Positions 17,047 through 25,620 of a stretch of DNA of 64,000 bases are shown here, one piece after another. Both the position numbers and the translations under genes were made by a program. The number at the start of each line of letters is the position of its first letter. The stretch's first letter is position 1. The notes beneath the pieces were generated by a model. It made no database searches and had not been told where the DNA came from. It worked only from the letters and a program-made list of their open reading frames with translations. Location of the stretch: positions 1 through 64,000 of the forward strand of contig DATNDR010000011.1 of the NCBI GenBank assembly GCA_035606945.1. The letters are read 5' to 3'. This DNA is from GCA-003244245 sp035606945. GTDB lineage: Bacteria > Actinomycetota > Actinomycetes > Mycobacteriales > Pseudonocardiaceae.

Positions 17047-18083
17047 CGGTTCGCCTTGCCCACCAGCACGCAGGCATCGTCGTGGCGGATACCGGCATCG
17101 CGCAGCACCGTCGCGGCGATCACCAGCGGCGTACCGGAGATCAAGTGATCGAGTTCGTCGGAGCCCCAGCGCCGGCTTACGCCATCGGAGTGCAAGATGA
17201 CCACCGAATCGTCCGGAAGTGAGTGCTCGAAGGGCCGCAGCGGCGGCTCGCGGTATCCCACGATCCCGCCAATGGACACCAGGCAGCGCTTTTTCCCCGC
17301 GCTGACCACGGCGCCTGCGATGTTGCCGATCCCGACGAAGCGCAGCCGGCGCGCGTTCGGGTCGAGCTCGGCGACCGCCACCGCACCGCCACGGCTGCCG
17401 GCCAAGGCCAGGTGGATCCGGCGCACGGCGATCTCGGGTGGGGACACCGGCTGCGTGCTGTCGATGAAGGCCCGGACCGCCTCCTGCGCGGCTGCCGCGG
17501 CGAGCGGTCCGTGCCCGGACCCGTCACACACCATCAGTGAGATTCGGGGCCCGTCGTAGCGCACGGCGTACGCGTCGCCGCAGACGTCCTCGCCACTCAG
17601 TGCCCGGGAAATGCCGGCTGCCGGCGGACCGACGGCATCGGCGGCCAGCGTGGGACGCGCCTCGCGGTCGGCCTCGAAGCGAGCCGCCAGCACGGTGCCC
17701 CGGCCCGGTGCGGAGGCGATATCGACCCGATCAGCCAGCCGGGTGACCATGCCGAGCCCGATGCCCAGCGTTCCGGCCGTCGAGTGACCATCCCGGCGAG
17801 CGATCCCGACGTCGGCGATCCCCGGGCCGCTGTCCACCGCGACCACCTCGACGGCCGCCGACGCGCCGGCTCGGACCGAACGCAGCAGGATCGCTCCACC
17901 GCCACCATGCAGGTGGACGTTGGTGGCCAGCTCGGTCACCGCCAAGCCGACTTCCGCCACCCGAGCCGGCGGCAGCCCGATGTCCTGGGCAAGCTGCTCA
18001 GCGGCACGGCGCGCCGCGCCCGCGCTGCTGAGCTCGTCCTGCAGCAGCCATGCCACGTCCTCGGCGGTAGCCGGGCTACTCAT
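17043..18083 (-). CDS. ATPase-PP2C (RsbX/SpoIIE-like) fusion phosphatase
   Basis: This 346-residue protein has an N-terminal HATPase domain (VTELATNVHLHGGGG, VDSGPGIAD, LGIGLGMVTRLAD) and a C-terminal PP2C-type domain: SGEDVCGDAYAVRYDG with metal-binding Asp residues, VCDGSGHGPLAA, and SVVILHSDGVSRRW. In stressosome modules RsbX-type phosphatases reset phosphorylated RsbS/RsbR. It lies 13 bp after rsbT on the same strand, consistent with that role. Start ATG 18083 is preferred over the in-frame TTG 18092. Confidence 0.82.
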   Translation of the reverse strand: MSSPATAEDVAWLLQDELSSAGAARRAAEQLAQDIGLPPARVAEVGLAVTELATNVHLHGGGGAILLRSVRAGASAAVEVVAVDSGPGIADVGIARRDGHSTAGTLGIGLGMVTRLADRVDIASAPGRGTVLAARFEADREARPTLAADAVGPPAAGISRALSGEDVCGDAYAVRYDGPRISLMVCDGSGHGPLAAAAAQEAVRAFIDSTQPVSPPEIAVRRIHLALAGSRGGAVAVAELDPNARRLRFVGIGNIAGAVVSAGKKRCLVSIGGIVGYREPPLRPFEHSLPDDSVVILHSDGVSRRWGSDELDHLISGTPLVIAATVLRDAGIRHDDACVLVGKANR

Positions 18084-18096
18084 TCCCGCCAAGCAG

Positions 18097-18507
18097 TCAT
18101 CGCGTCCACTTCACCACCGTGACGGTCGTGCCCCTGCCCACCTGGGTGTCGATGTCGAAATCGTCCACCAGCCGCCGGGCACCCCCCAGCTCGAGGCCCA
18201 GCCCGGAGCCACTGGTCCACCCGTCGGTCAGGGCCAGCTCCAGGTCGGCGATTCCGGGACCGGAGTCGGCGAAGATCGCTCGTATTCCAGTCCGGCCGCT
18301 TTTGGTCACCGTCTCCATCCGCACCACCCCGGACCCACCATAGGTCACGATATTGCGAGCGAGCTCGCTCGCGGCTGTCACCAGTTTGGTCTGATCGACC
18401 AGGGACAACCGCACCGCCTGCGCGTGGCCACGGACCAGCTGGCGGACCCGGACCACATCGTCGCCCGTGCGGATGGGCATCTGTGCCTCGGATCCGGCAG
18501 CGGTCAT
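18097..18507 (-). CDS. rsbT: RsbT-like anti-sigma/stressosome kinase
   Basis: The 136-residue GHKL kinase has TAASELARNIVTYGGSG (N-box), ADSGPGIADLELALTDG, and GSGLGLELGGARRLVDDFDI with GRGTTV. In the stressosome, RsbT phosphorylates RsbR/RsbS and, when released, activates downstream phosphatases. Its start overlaps the stop of the RsbR-RsbS gene by four bases (ATGA), so translation is probably coupled. Confidence 0.87.
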   Translation of the reverse strand: MTAAGSEAQMPIRTGDDVVRVRQLVRGHAQAVRLSLVDQTKLVTAASELARNIVTYGGSGVVRMETVTKSGRTGIRAIFADSGPGIADLELALTDGWTSGSGLGLELGGARRLVDDFDIDTQVGRGTTVTVVKWTR

Positions 18508-19060
18508 GGAGCCGGCGCACCGGGGGTGACGGGTTGTTCAGTGTCCTCGTCCGGGTGCTGGTCTTCAATTCCTCGACGGGCGGCCACCCGATCCAGGATC
18601 GCCAGGCCCTTCTCCAAGTCCAGGGCGGTGCGCACACCCTCCAGCGACAACCCCAGCTCCACCAGCGTGATGGCCACTGCCGGGCGCATGCCCACCACCA
18701 CGGTCTCCGCATCGAGGACGCGGGATAGTGCTGCGATGGAGGCGAACATCCGGCCGATGAACGAGTCGACGATCTCCACAGCCGAGATGTCGATCACCAC
18801 TCCGCCGCGCCGAGCCCAGTCTCGGGACATTTCGACCAGTACCGCGCGAGATCCCGCGTAATTGTCCGTGCGGATGTCCAAGTCGCCTTTATCCAGGGCA
18901 CCGGTCAATGTCGACAGCAGCTGAATGCAGGCGCGAGTTCAGCGGGGGTCAGCCGTCCCGGTAGCGGCTCCACCGCCATGGCCACCCAGCGTTGGACCAG
19001 CACGGCCTCGTCCTGCCGTACCAGCTCCAGAATGCGCTGGCTACCGTCGTCGCCCGCCAT
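18504..19060 (-). pseudogene. RsbR-RsbS deletion chimera with a frameshift
   Basis: ATG 19060, behind a fine GGGAGGG site, opens MAGDDGSQRILELVRQDEAV through LPGRLTPAELA, an RsbR N-terminus, then stops after about 51 codons. The next frame carries on exactly where RsbR should: ACIQLLSTLTGALDKGDLD and YAGSRAVLVEMSRDWARRG. At that Gly it jumps to the STAS core of RsbS: VVIDISAVEIVDSFIGRMFA and GMRPAVAITLVELGL. So there is an indel near 18925, and the end of RsbR plus the start of RsbS are missing. From TTG 18908 a 134-residue protein could still be made. Either it is broken or it is a remodelled single scaffold protein. Confidence 0.62.
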
Positions 19061-19103
19061 GTCCACCCTCCCTGTTCAGCCCGCTGGAAGGGTTGTCCAT
19101 GCA

Positions 19104-19553
19104 TCAGGGCACGACCTGCACCACGTCGCCGACGTGCAGGGTGTTGTAGAAAGTCTGGGCCGCTTGCCGGGTCAGGTGCACGCAGCCGTTGGACGCAACC
19201 TTCACGCTGTCCTGGTGGAAGGCGTCATCGCCGTTGAAGAATACCGAATAGGGCATCGGTGCATCGTTGAACAAGCTGCTGCGGTGATTGATGTCTTTCC
19301 AGAAGACGTGGAAGACGCCCGGGGCGGTAGGGGCGCTGGCCTTGCCGGTCGCTACCGGAACCGGTCCGTAGGTGACCGTGCCGCCGTGCATCAGCCACGC
19401 TTGCTGGGAGGACAAGTCGACGCACGCCCGAGCGGCTGCCGCGCACGGTGCGCTGCTCGATGCGGTGGCGGCGGCCGCATTTCCACCGGGCAATACGCTC
19501 GCGGCTCCCAGCGCCGTGAGCGCGACGAGTCCGGCCGTGCGGATAATCGACAT
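19104..19553 (-). CDS. Secreted YkuD-type L,D-transpeptidase, copy 1
   Basis: The 149-residue protein has a signal peptide (MSIIRTAGLVALTALGAASV ... AAA) and a minimal catalytic domain. The signature is FHQDSVKVASNGCVHL, with catalytic Cys and upstream His; the usual S-H-G-C-h-R is here S-N-G-C-V-H. A further Cys pair (CAAAARAC) follows the signal. It is predicted to make 3-3 crosslinks or attach proteins in peptidoglycan. ATG 19553 with AGGAG upstream gives a normal signal peptide. A close paralogue is at 32778. Confidence 0.83.
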   Translation of the reverse strand: MSIIRTAGLVALTALGAASVLPGGNAAAATASSSAPCAAAARACVDLSSQQAWLMHGGTVTYGPVPVATGKASAPTAPGVFHVFWKDINHRSSLFNDAPMPYSVFFNGDDAFHQDSVKVASNGCVHLTRQAAQTFYNTLHVGDVVQVVP

Positions 19554-19795
19554 TGATCTCACTGCTCCTGAATCAGACTCCTGTTGGTAGCAAAGAGTTA
19601 CCCCAACCCACCTGACCGTAAACATTTCCCGGGCGGCCGCTACCGGTCGGCGCGGTGTGGCAGAGGGTGGGGGACGCTTGAGGGACCGCGGGCGCTACCA
19701 TCAGGCGGGACCATGGTGACTGTGGTTGCACGGTGACTCGGTTGCTGTGGGCCGGTAGCGTGCAGGGTGAGTCGGGGACAACCAGGAGGCAACCT

Positions 19796-21559
19796 GTGAC
19801 GGCCGTTGCACCCCAGCCGATCGCCACTCGTCCGCGTCCGGTTCGCCCCACGGTCAAGGGGTCGACCTTACTCGGGCTGCTGCAGACCACCGATCACAAG
19901 GTGATCGGCATGCTGTACCTGGTCACGTCGATGGCCTTCTTCTTCATCGGCGGCAGCATGGCCATGCTGATGCGTGCCGAGTTGGCCCGTCCCGGCATGC
20001 AGTTCCTGTCCAACGAGCAGTACAACCAGCTGTTCACCATGCACGGCACGATCATGCTGCTGTTGTACGCCACGCCGATTCTGTTCGCCTTCGCGAATCT
20101 AGTATTGCCACTGCAGATCGGCTCGCCGGACGTGGCGTTTCCGCGACTCAATGCCTTCTCATTTTGGGCGTTTGCGTTCGGTGGCCTCATCGTGTTGTCA
20201 GGGTTCCTGACGCCGGGTGGCGCCGCGGACTTCGGCTGGTTCGCTTACACGCCGCTGTCCGATGCGATTCATTCGCCGGGCGCGGGCGCCGATCTGTGGA
20301 TCATGGGGTTGGTTCTCGCCGGTTTGGGCACCATTCTGGGCGGCGTCAACATGGTCACCACGGTGATCTGCCTGCGGGCGCCCGGGATGACGATGTTCCG
20401 GATGCCGATCTTCACCTGGAACATCTTCGTGACGTCGCTGCTCGTCCTGTTGGCGTTCCCGATCCTGACTGCTGCGCTGCTGGGCCTCGAGGCCGATCGG
20501 CGGCTCGGGGCGCACGTGTTCGACCCCGCCAACGGCGGCGCGATCCTGTGGCAGCACCTGTTCTGGTTCTTCGGCCACCCCGAGGTCTACATCGTGGCCC
20601 TGCCGTTCTTCGGCATCGTGTCGGAGATCTTCCCGGTGTTCTCGCGCAAGCCGCTGTTCGGCTACAAAGCTCTGATCTTCGCCACCCTGTCGATCGCCGC
20701 ACTGTCCGTGGTGGTGTGGGCGCACCACATGTACGCTACGGGCGCTGTGCTGCTGCCGTTCTTCGCCTTCACCACGTTCCTCATCGCGGTGCCCACCGGT
20801 ATCAAGTTCTTCAACTGGATCGGCACCATGTGGCGTGGGCAACTCACGTTCGAGACACCGATGATGTTCGCGATCGGCTTCCTCATCACCTTCCTGCTCG
20901 GCGGCCTGACCGGGGTGCTGCTGCCGGCGCCGGCGATCGATTTCCACGTCAGCGACACGTACTTCGTGGTGGCACATTTCCATTACGTGCTCTACGGCAC
21001 GATCGTGTTCGCCACCTTCGCCGGGATCTACTTCTGGTTCCCGAAGATGACTGGCCGGATGCTCGACGAGCCGCTGGGCAAGTTCCACTTCTGGGCCACC
21101 TTCATCGGCTTCCACTTGACGTTCTTGGTGCAGCACTGGGTCGGTAACGAGGGCATGCCACGCCGGTACGCCGATTACCTGCCCAGTGACGGCTTCACGA
21201 CATTGAACATGGTGTCCTCGATCGGCGCGTTCGTCTTGGGAGCGTCGACGCTGCCATTTTTGTGGAACGTATTCCGTAGTTACCGCTACGGCGAGCCCGT
21301 CACCGTCGACGACCCGTGGGGCTATTGCAACTCACTGGAATGGGCCACCTCGTGCCCGCCGCCCCGGCACAATTTCACCGAACTGCCTCGGATTCGTTCT
21401 GAGCGGCCCGCCTTCGAGTTGCACTACCCGCACATGTCGGATCGGATGCGGCATGAGGCGCATATCGGTGGCCGCGGGCACCCGTCCGCGCCGAGCGAGC
21501 AGGCGGCGTATGCCGTGCAGGAAGGCGCGACCAATGTGGATGACCCGCGCGAAAAGTGA
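19796..21559 (+). CDS. ctaD: aa3-type cytochrome c oxidase subunit I
   Basis: The 587-residue, twelve-helix protein forms the haem/copper core of the terminal oxidase. Ligands seen: MHGTIMLLL (haem a His), FGHPEVYIVALP (CuB His and the crosslinked Tyr), WAHHMYATG (two CuB His) and VVAHFHYVLYG (haem a3 and a His). A TTDHK N-terminus is present. GTG 19796 lies seven bases after AGGAGG; the 21 upstream in-frame codons are not oxidase-like. The stop overlaps serB by four bases, the known ctaD-serB arrangement of actinobacteria. Confidence 0.95.
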   Translation: MTAVAPQPIATRPRPVRPTVKGSTLLGLLQTTDHKVIGMLYLVTSMAFFFIGGSMAMLMRAELARPGMQFLSNEQYNQLFTMHGTIMLLLYATPILFAFANLVLPLQIGSPDVAFPRLNAFSFWAFAFGGLIVLSGFLTPGGAADFGWFAYTPLSDAIHSPGAGADLWIMGLVLAGLGTILGGVNMVTTVICLRAPGMTMFRMPIFTWNIFVTSLLVLLAFPILTAALLGLEADRRLGAHVFDPANGGAILWQHLFWFFGHPEVYIVALPFFGIVSEIFPVFSRKPLFGYKALIFATLSIAALSVVVWAHHMYATGAVLLPFFAFTTFLIAVPTGIKFFNWIGTMWRGQLTFETPMMFAIGFLITFLLGGLTGVLLPAPAIDFHVSDTYFVVAHFHYVLYGTIVFATFAGIYFWFPKMTGRMLDEPLGKFHFWATFIGFHLTFLVQHWVGNEGMPRRYADYLPSDGFTTLNMVSSIGAFVLGASTLPFLWNVFRSYRYGEPVTVDDPWGYCNSLEWATSCPPPRHNFTELPRIRSERPAFELHYPHMSDRMRHEAHIGGRGHPSAPSEQAAYAVQEGATNVDDPREK

Positions 21560-22791
21560 CCGCTAATTTACGGACCACCCTGCTCGTAACGGTCACTGGG
21601 CGGGACAAGCCCGGGGTCGTGTCGGTGATTTTCTCCGCGCTCACCAGACATGACGTGGACATCCTCGACGTCGAGCAGGTGGTGATCCGGGGACGGATCA
21701 TTCTGGGCGTCCTGGTGGCGACCGCGGCGGATCCCGAGGATCTGCAGGAGGCCGCCGAACAGGCGATGGCCAGTATCGGGATGCATCTGGAAGTGGAGGT
21801 CGGTGCCGGCGCGATCGGCGCAATGGTGGCCGCCTCCACGCATGTCGTGTTGGTGCTGGGCCGGCCGGTGACGGCGCAGGCGTTCACTGACACGACCCGC
21901 GCGCTGGCCGCTTTGAACATCAACATCGACGCCATCCGGCGGATCGCCGACTACCCGGTCACCGGCCTCGAGCTGCTCGTGTCAGTGCCCAGCAACGGCA
22001 ACCCCGAGGCGGCCGACGCCGCGCTACGTTCCGCGCTCGTTGACCTCGCCGCGCGCGGCGAGGTCGACCTCGCCGTCGAGCGGGTGGGCATCGCGCGCCG
22101 GGCCAAACGCCTGGTTGTCTTCGACGTCGACTCGACCCTGGTGCAGGGTGAGGTGATCGAGGCCCTGGCCGAACACGCCGGCTGCGGGGCAGAGGTGCGC
22201 GCGGTCACCGACGCTGCCATGCGCGGAGAATTGGACTTCACCCAGGCGTTGCGCCGCCGGGTCGCGCTGCTGGCGGGCCTTCCCGTGAGCGTGCTCGCCG
22301 AGGTGAGCAGCGGACTGGAGTTCACGCCCGGGGCGCGCACGACGGTGCGGACCCTTAAACGGTTGGGATTTCGCTGCGGAGCCGTCTCGGGTGGCTTCAC
22401 TCAGATCGTGGAACCGCTGGCTGATGATCTGGGGCTGGATTTCTGTACCGCCAATGAACTGGAGATTCGTGGCGGGAAGCTCACCGGCCAGGTCATCGGG
22501 CCGGTGGTGGATCGCTCCGGGAAGGCCGACGCGCTACGCCAAGCGGCGGAGCACTTCGGAGTACCCCTGGCGCAGTGTGTCGCGGTCGGGGACGGCGCCA
22601 ACGACATCGACATGCTCACCGCGGCCGGTCTCGGTGTCGCGTTCAATGCCAAACCTGCGCTGCGGGAGGTCGCGGACACCGCGATCAACCAGCCGTTTCT
22701 GGATGTCGTGCTGTTCGTGCTCGGTGTGACGCGCGACGAGGTGGAGGCCGCCGACGCAGCCGACGGGTTGCTGCGCAGGGTGCCTCTGTGA
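21556..22791 (+). CDS. serB: Phosphoserine phosphatase with ACT domains
   Basis: This is the last step of serine biosynthesis. An N-terminal ACT pair (LLVTVTGRDKPGVVSVIFSA, and a second near 95-165) should sense serine. The HAD domain has FDVDSTLVQGEVIE (nucleophile Asp), SGGFTQI and GDGANDIDML. The 411-residue length matches SerB2-type enzymes. GTG start overlaps the ctaD stop, and the 3' end overlaps the next gene by four bases (GTGA), so three genes are translationally coupled. Confidence 0.94.
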   Translation: MTANLRTTLLVTVTGRDKPGVVSVIFSALTRHDVDILDVEQVVIRGRIILGVLVATAADPEDLQEAAEQAMASIGMHLEVEVGAGAIGAMVAASTHVVLVLGRPVTAQAFTDTTRALAALNINIDAIRRIADYPVTGLELLVSVPSNGNPEAADAALRSALVDLAARGEVDLAVERVGIARRAKRLVVFDVDSTLVQGEVIEALAEHAGCGAEVRAVTDAAMRGELDFTQALRRRVALLAGLPVSVLAEVSSGLEFTPGARTTVRTLKRLGFRCGAVSGGFTQIVEPLADDLGLDFCTANELEIRGGKLTGQVIGPVVDRSGKADALRQAAEHFGVPLAQCVAVGDGANDIDMLTAAGLGVAFNAKPALREVADTAINQPFLDVVLFVLGVTRDEVEAADAADGLLRRVPL

Positions 22792-23480
22792 GTGGCGACC
22801 CGCTCGACCGGGCGATGCCGCTGATCCTGCACCTGGAGCGAGACGCGATGCCCCCGCGCAGCGCGGTACTGGAAGCCGCGGCGTCGGCGGCGGTGGCGCT
22901 GTGCTGCGATGAGCGTTCGCAGCCGGGTGGGCCATGGTGGCCGGAGGTGCAGCCCTGGCTGGCCGGTCGGATTCGGAAGGTCGCCCGCCGAGCCCGCGGT
23001 GCGCACTGGGTCGCGGTGACCGAACTGCCCGGCGTCACGGTCGAGCGCCGTGGTGCCCAGGTCCGTGCATTGCTGCCCTGGCTGGTCGCCGAGACGCCGC
23101 GCATCGTGACGCGACTGCAGGTGGGTGGCACTGACTTGCCGCCCGATGATGCCGGTCCACCACCGGACGGGCTGCCGGTGCTCTGGCTTACGCCGCAGCC
23201 ACTGATGACCGTGGGCAAGGCGGCAGCGCAGGTTGGGCATGCCACTGTGCTGCTCGCGGCGCGGCTGGCCGCCGACGGCCGGGTCACCGAACTGGAGTGC
23301 TGGGCGGCCGGCGGCTACCGCTGCGCGGTGCGCACCGCCAGCCCGGCCCAGTGGGCGCAGCTATCGGCTGGTGAGTGCCCGGACCACGCTTGGAAAGAGC
23401 ACCGAATCCTTCTCGTGCGCGACGCCGGCTTCACCGAAGTACCCCCCGGCACCATCACCGTCGCCGCCCACCTCCCCTGA
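22788..23480 (+). CDS. PTH2-type peptidyl-tRNA hydrolase family protein
   Basis: This 230-residue protein has an Ala/Arg-rich N-terminal half and a C-terminal PTH2-like domain: LTPQPLMTVGKAAAQVGHAT, then HRILLVRDAGFTEVPPGTIT. K-x-A-A-Q-x-G-H-A and D-A-G-x-T-E-V-x-x-G-T are the hallmark elements of archaeal/eukaryotic-type PTH2. It should release tRNA from stalled peptidyl-tRNA. Coupled to serB by a GTGA overlap. Convergent with the DinG-like gene. Confidence 0.82.
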   Translation: MSGDPLDRAMPLILHLERDAMPPRSAVLEAAASAAVALCCDERSQPGGPWWPEVQPWLAGRIRKVARRARGAHWVAVTELPGVTVERRGAQVRALLPWLVAETPRIVTRLQVGGTDLPPDDAGPPPDGLPVLWLTPQPLMTVGKAAAQVGHATVLLAARLAADGRVTELECWAAGGYRCAVRTASPAQWAQLSAGECPDHAWKEHRILLVRDAGFTEVPPGTITVAAHLP

Positions 23481-23512
23481 TCACCTGATCACCCTCTGAT
23501 CACCCTGATCAC
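23477..23512. repeat. Four short CTGATCAC repeats
   Basis: Four copies of CTGATCAC begin at 23477, 23485, 23496 and 23505 (spacings of 8, 11 and 9). The first contains the stop codon of the PTH2 gene and the last abuts the palindromic element at 23512. TGATCA is itself a palindrome. It looks like slippage or insertion scar in a convergent intergenic region. Confidence 0.7.
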
Positions 23513-23535
23513 CCCGACATGGAGACATATCGGGG
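23512..23535. repeat. Palindromic element, single copy (locus C)
   Basis: One full 24-bp copy (CCCCGACAT...ATATCGGGG) lies in the 80-bp gap between the convergent PTH2 and DinG-like genes. Its flanks GATCA and GATC continue the short repeats upstream. It could serve as a bidirectional 3'-end hairpin. Confidence 0.82.
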
Positions 23536-23560
23536 ATCGGAGGGAGGGGAGGGGGCAGGG

Positions 23561-25609
23561 TCAGGGCGCGGCGACGAGGCGGGTTAGGGCGGAGCGTGCC
23601 ACGGACGGGTCGGTGGTCGGCCAGAAGGGTGGCAGCGAGGCGCGCAGGAAACCGCCGTAGCGGGCGGTGACCAGCCGGGGGTCCAGGATCGCCACCATGC
23701 CGCGGTCCTCGGTTGACCGCAGCAGCCGCCCGGCGCCCTGGGCCAGCAGCAGCGCGGCGTGTGTCGCGGCCACCGCAAGGAATCCGTTGCCGCCCCGGGC
23801 GGCAACCGCGCGTTGCCGCGCTGAGCTCAGCGGGTCGTCCGGGCGGGGAAACGGGATGCGGTCGACCACCACCAATGACAGCGACCGGCCGGGCACGTCG
23901 ACGCCTTGCCACAATGACAGGGTGCCGAACAGGCAGGTCGGCTCGTCCTGCGCGAACTGCTGTACCAGCAAGCCGGTGGCGTCGTCGCCCTGGCACAGGA
24001 TGGGCACGTCCAGCCGGGGGCGCAGCGACTCGGCGGCCTGCTTGGCGGCCCGCATCGAGGAGAACAGGCCCAGAGTGCGCCCGCCGGCCGCGGTGACCAG
24101 TGCACACAGCTCGTCGAGGCAGGCAGGCGCCAGCCCATCGCGCCCGGGTGGCGGCAGGTGTGCAGCGGTGTACAGGATCCCGGCTCGGCGGTGCTCGAAC
24201 GGCGACCCCGCATCCAGGCCGGCCCAGGCCGGGCCCGCGTCGTTATCGGCTGGCGGCGGCCGCTGGGTGGCGGTCCCCGCTGCGGGTGGGCCGATCGGCC
24301 GTTGCCGGGGCAGGCCCCACTGGGCGGCGAGCGCGTCGAAGCTGCCGCCCAGAGTGAGCGTGGCCGAGGTCAGCACCACCGTGCGCTTGGCGAACAACCG
24401 CTGTTGCAGCAGGTCGGACACGCGCAGCGGCGCCACCCTCAGCACACGCCCCCGGACCGGCTCATCTGCCAGCCAGACCACGTCGCGCCGGTCGGTCTCG
24501 GCGTCGGGGAAGGCGGCCAGCACCCGGGCGGCCGACGAGTGCACCTGCTCCAGCGCGGCCAGCGCCAGCCGGCGACGGGCGGCGTCATCTGGGTCTTCAC
24601 GTCGGTCAGAGCCCAACGCGGTGGTGCAGTGCTGCGCTGCGTCGCGCACCGCGGCAAGCCCGGTGGCCACCGCGTGGCCCAGCGTGTCCCACCGCTGCAC
24701 CCCTGCGTCGCCGAGCAGCAGCGCCAGCCCGTCCCCTGCTGCGGCCAGCTGATCTGCAACCTGCTGATCGATCAGCCGGGCGCAGCGGCGGGCCGCCGTC
24801 TCGACCATCGACGCGGTGAGCTCCTCGGTGGCTGCGCTGGTGACCCGATCGACCAGATCATGAGCCTCATCGATGATCACGATGCTGTGGTCGGGCAGGA
24901 CGGGCCGATCGCCCATCGCGTCGATCGCCAGCAGTGCATGGTTGGTGACGACCACCTCGGCCCGGCCGGCGCGGGCCCGGGCCTGCTCGGCGAAACAGTC
25001 CATGCCGACGGGGCACCGGGACAACCCCAGGCACTCCCGGGCGCTGACCGACACCTGCCGCCAGGCCCGGTCGGGCACGCCGGGCACCAGCTCGTCGCGA
25101 TCCCCCGTTTCGGTCTCCGCGGACCAGTCGTGCAGCCGGGCGATCTGGCGGCCCAGTATCGACGTCGGCGACGCTGCGGCGGCGGCGTCGAACAGGTCCT
25201 CGCCCTCGTCGGCCGGTCCGGTCTGCAGCCGGTGCAGGCACAGGTAGTTGCGCCGGCCCTTGAGGATCGCGAAGTGCGGGGCACTGCCGAGTAGCGGTTC
25301 CAACGCGGTGGCCAGCCGCGGCAGGTCACGGTCCACGAGCTGGCGCTGCAGCGCGATCGTCGCGGTACAGATCACCACGGTGGTGCCGGTGTCCACCGCG
25401 TGCCGGATCGCCGGCACCAGGTAGGCCAACGACTTGCCGGTACCCGTCCCGGCCTGCACCGCGAGGTGCTCGCCGGTGCGGATCGCCCGGTCCACCGCTT
25501 CGGCCATCAGGATCTGCCCGGCCCGCTGCGATCCCCCCACGGCGCGCACCGCCGCCTCGAGCAACGCCTCCACCGCAGGCACCTTTGCGGCTGTGACGTG
25601 GTCGGGCAC
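23561..25609 (-). CDS. DinG/XPD-like ATP-dependent DNA helicase
   Basis: The 682-residue superfamily 2 helicase has Walker A QAGTGTGKSLAYL, motif Ia TATIALQRQL, DEAH in IVIIDEAHDLVD, and C-terminal motifs TLSLWQGVDVPG and GAGRLLRS with arginine finger. Four Cys (one in RNYLCLHRL; three in ARECLGLSRCPVGMDCF) form the expected [4Fe-4S] site, so it should unwind 5'-3' at damaged or looped DNA. It begins 11 bases after the stop of pncB and is probably co-transcribed with it. Confidence 0.9.
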   Translation of the reverse strand: MPDHVTAAKVPAVEALLEAAVRAVGGSQRAGQILMAEAVDRAIRTGEHLAVQAGTGTGKSLAYLVPAIRHAVDTGTTVVICTATIALQRQLVDRDLPRLATALEPLLGSAPHFAILKGRRNYLCLHRLQTGPADEGEDLFDAAAAASPTSILGRQIARLHDWSAETETGDRDELVPGVPDRAWRQVSVSARECLGLSRCPVGMDCFAEQARARAGRAEVVVTNHALLAIDAMGDRPVLPDHSIVIIDEAHDLVDRVTSAATEELTASMVETAARRCARLIDQQVADQLAAAGDGLALLLGDAGVQRWDTLGHAVATGLAAVRDAAQHCTTALGSDRREDPDDAARRRLALAALEQVHSSAARVLAAFPDAETDRRDVVWLADEPVRGRVLRVAPLRVSDLLQQRLFAKRTVVLTSATLTLGGSFDALAAQWGLPRQRPIGPPAAGTATQRPPPADNDAGPAWAGLDAGSPFEHRRAGILYTAAHLPPPGRDGLAPACLDELCALVTAAGGRTLGLFSSMRAAKQAAESLRPRLDVPILCQGDDATGLLVQQFAQDEPTCLFGTLSLWQGVDVPGRSLSLVVVDRIPFPRPDDPLSSARQRAVAARGGNGFLAVAATHAALLLAQGAGRLLRSTEDRGMVAILDPRLVTARYGGFLRASLPPFWPTTDPSVARSALTRLVAAP

Positions 25610-25620
25610 GGCCCCGCACG

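Noticed and set aside
20164..21147. 327-codon frame within ctaD
   Set aside because: Out-of-frame shadow of CtaD, whose metal ligands are all present in the main frame.
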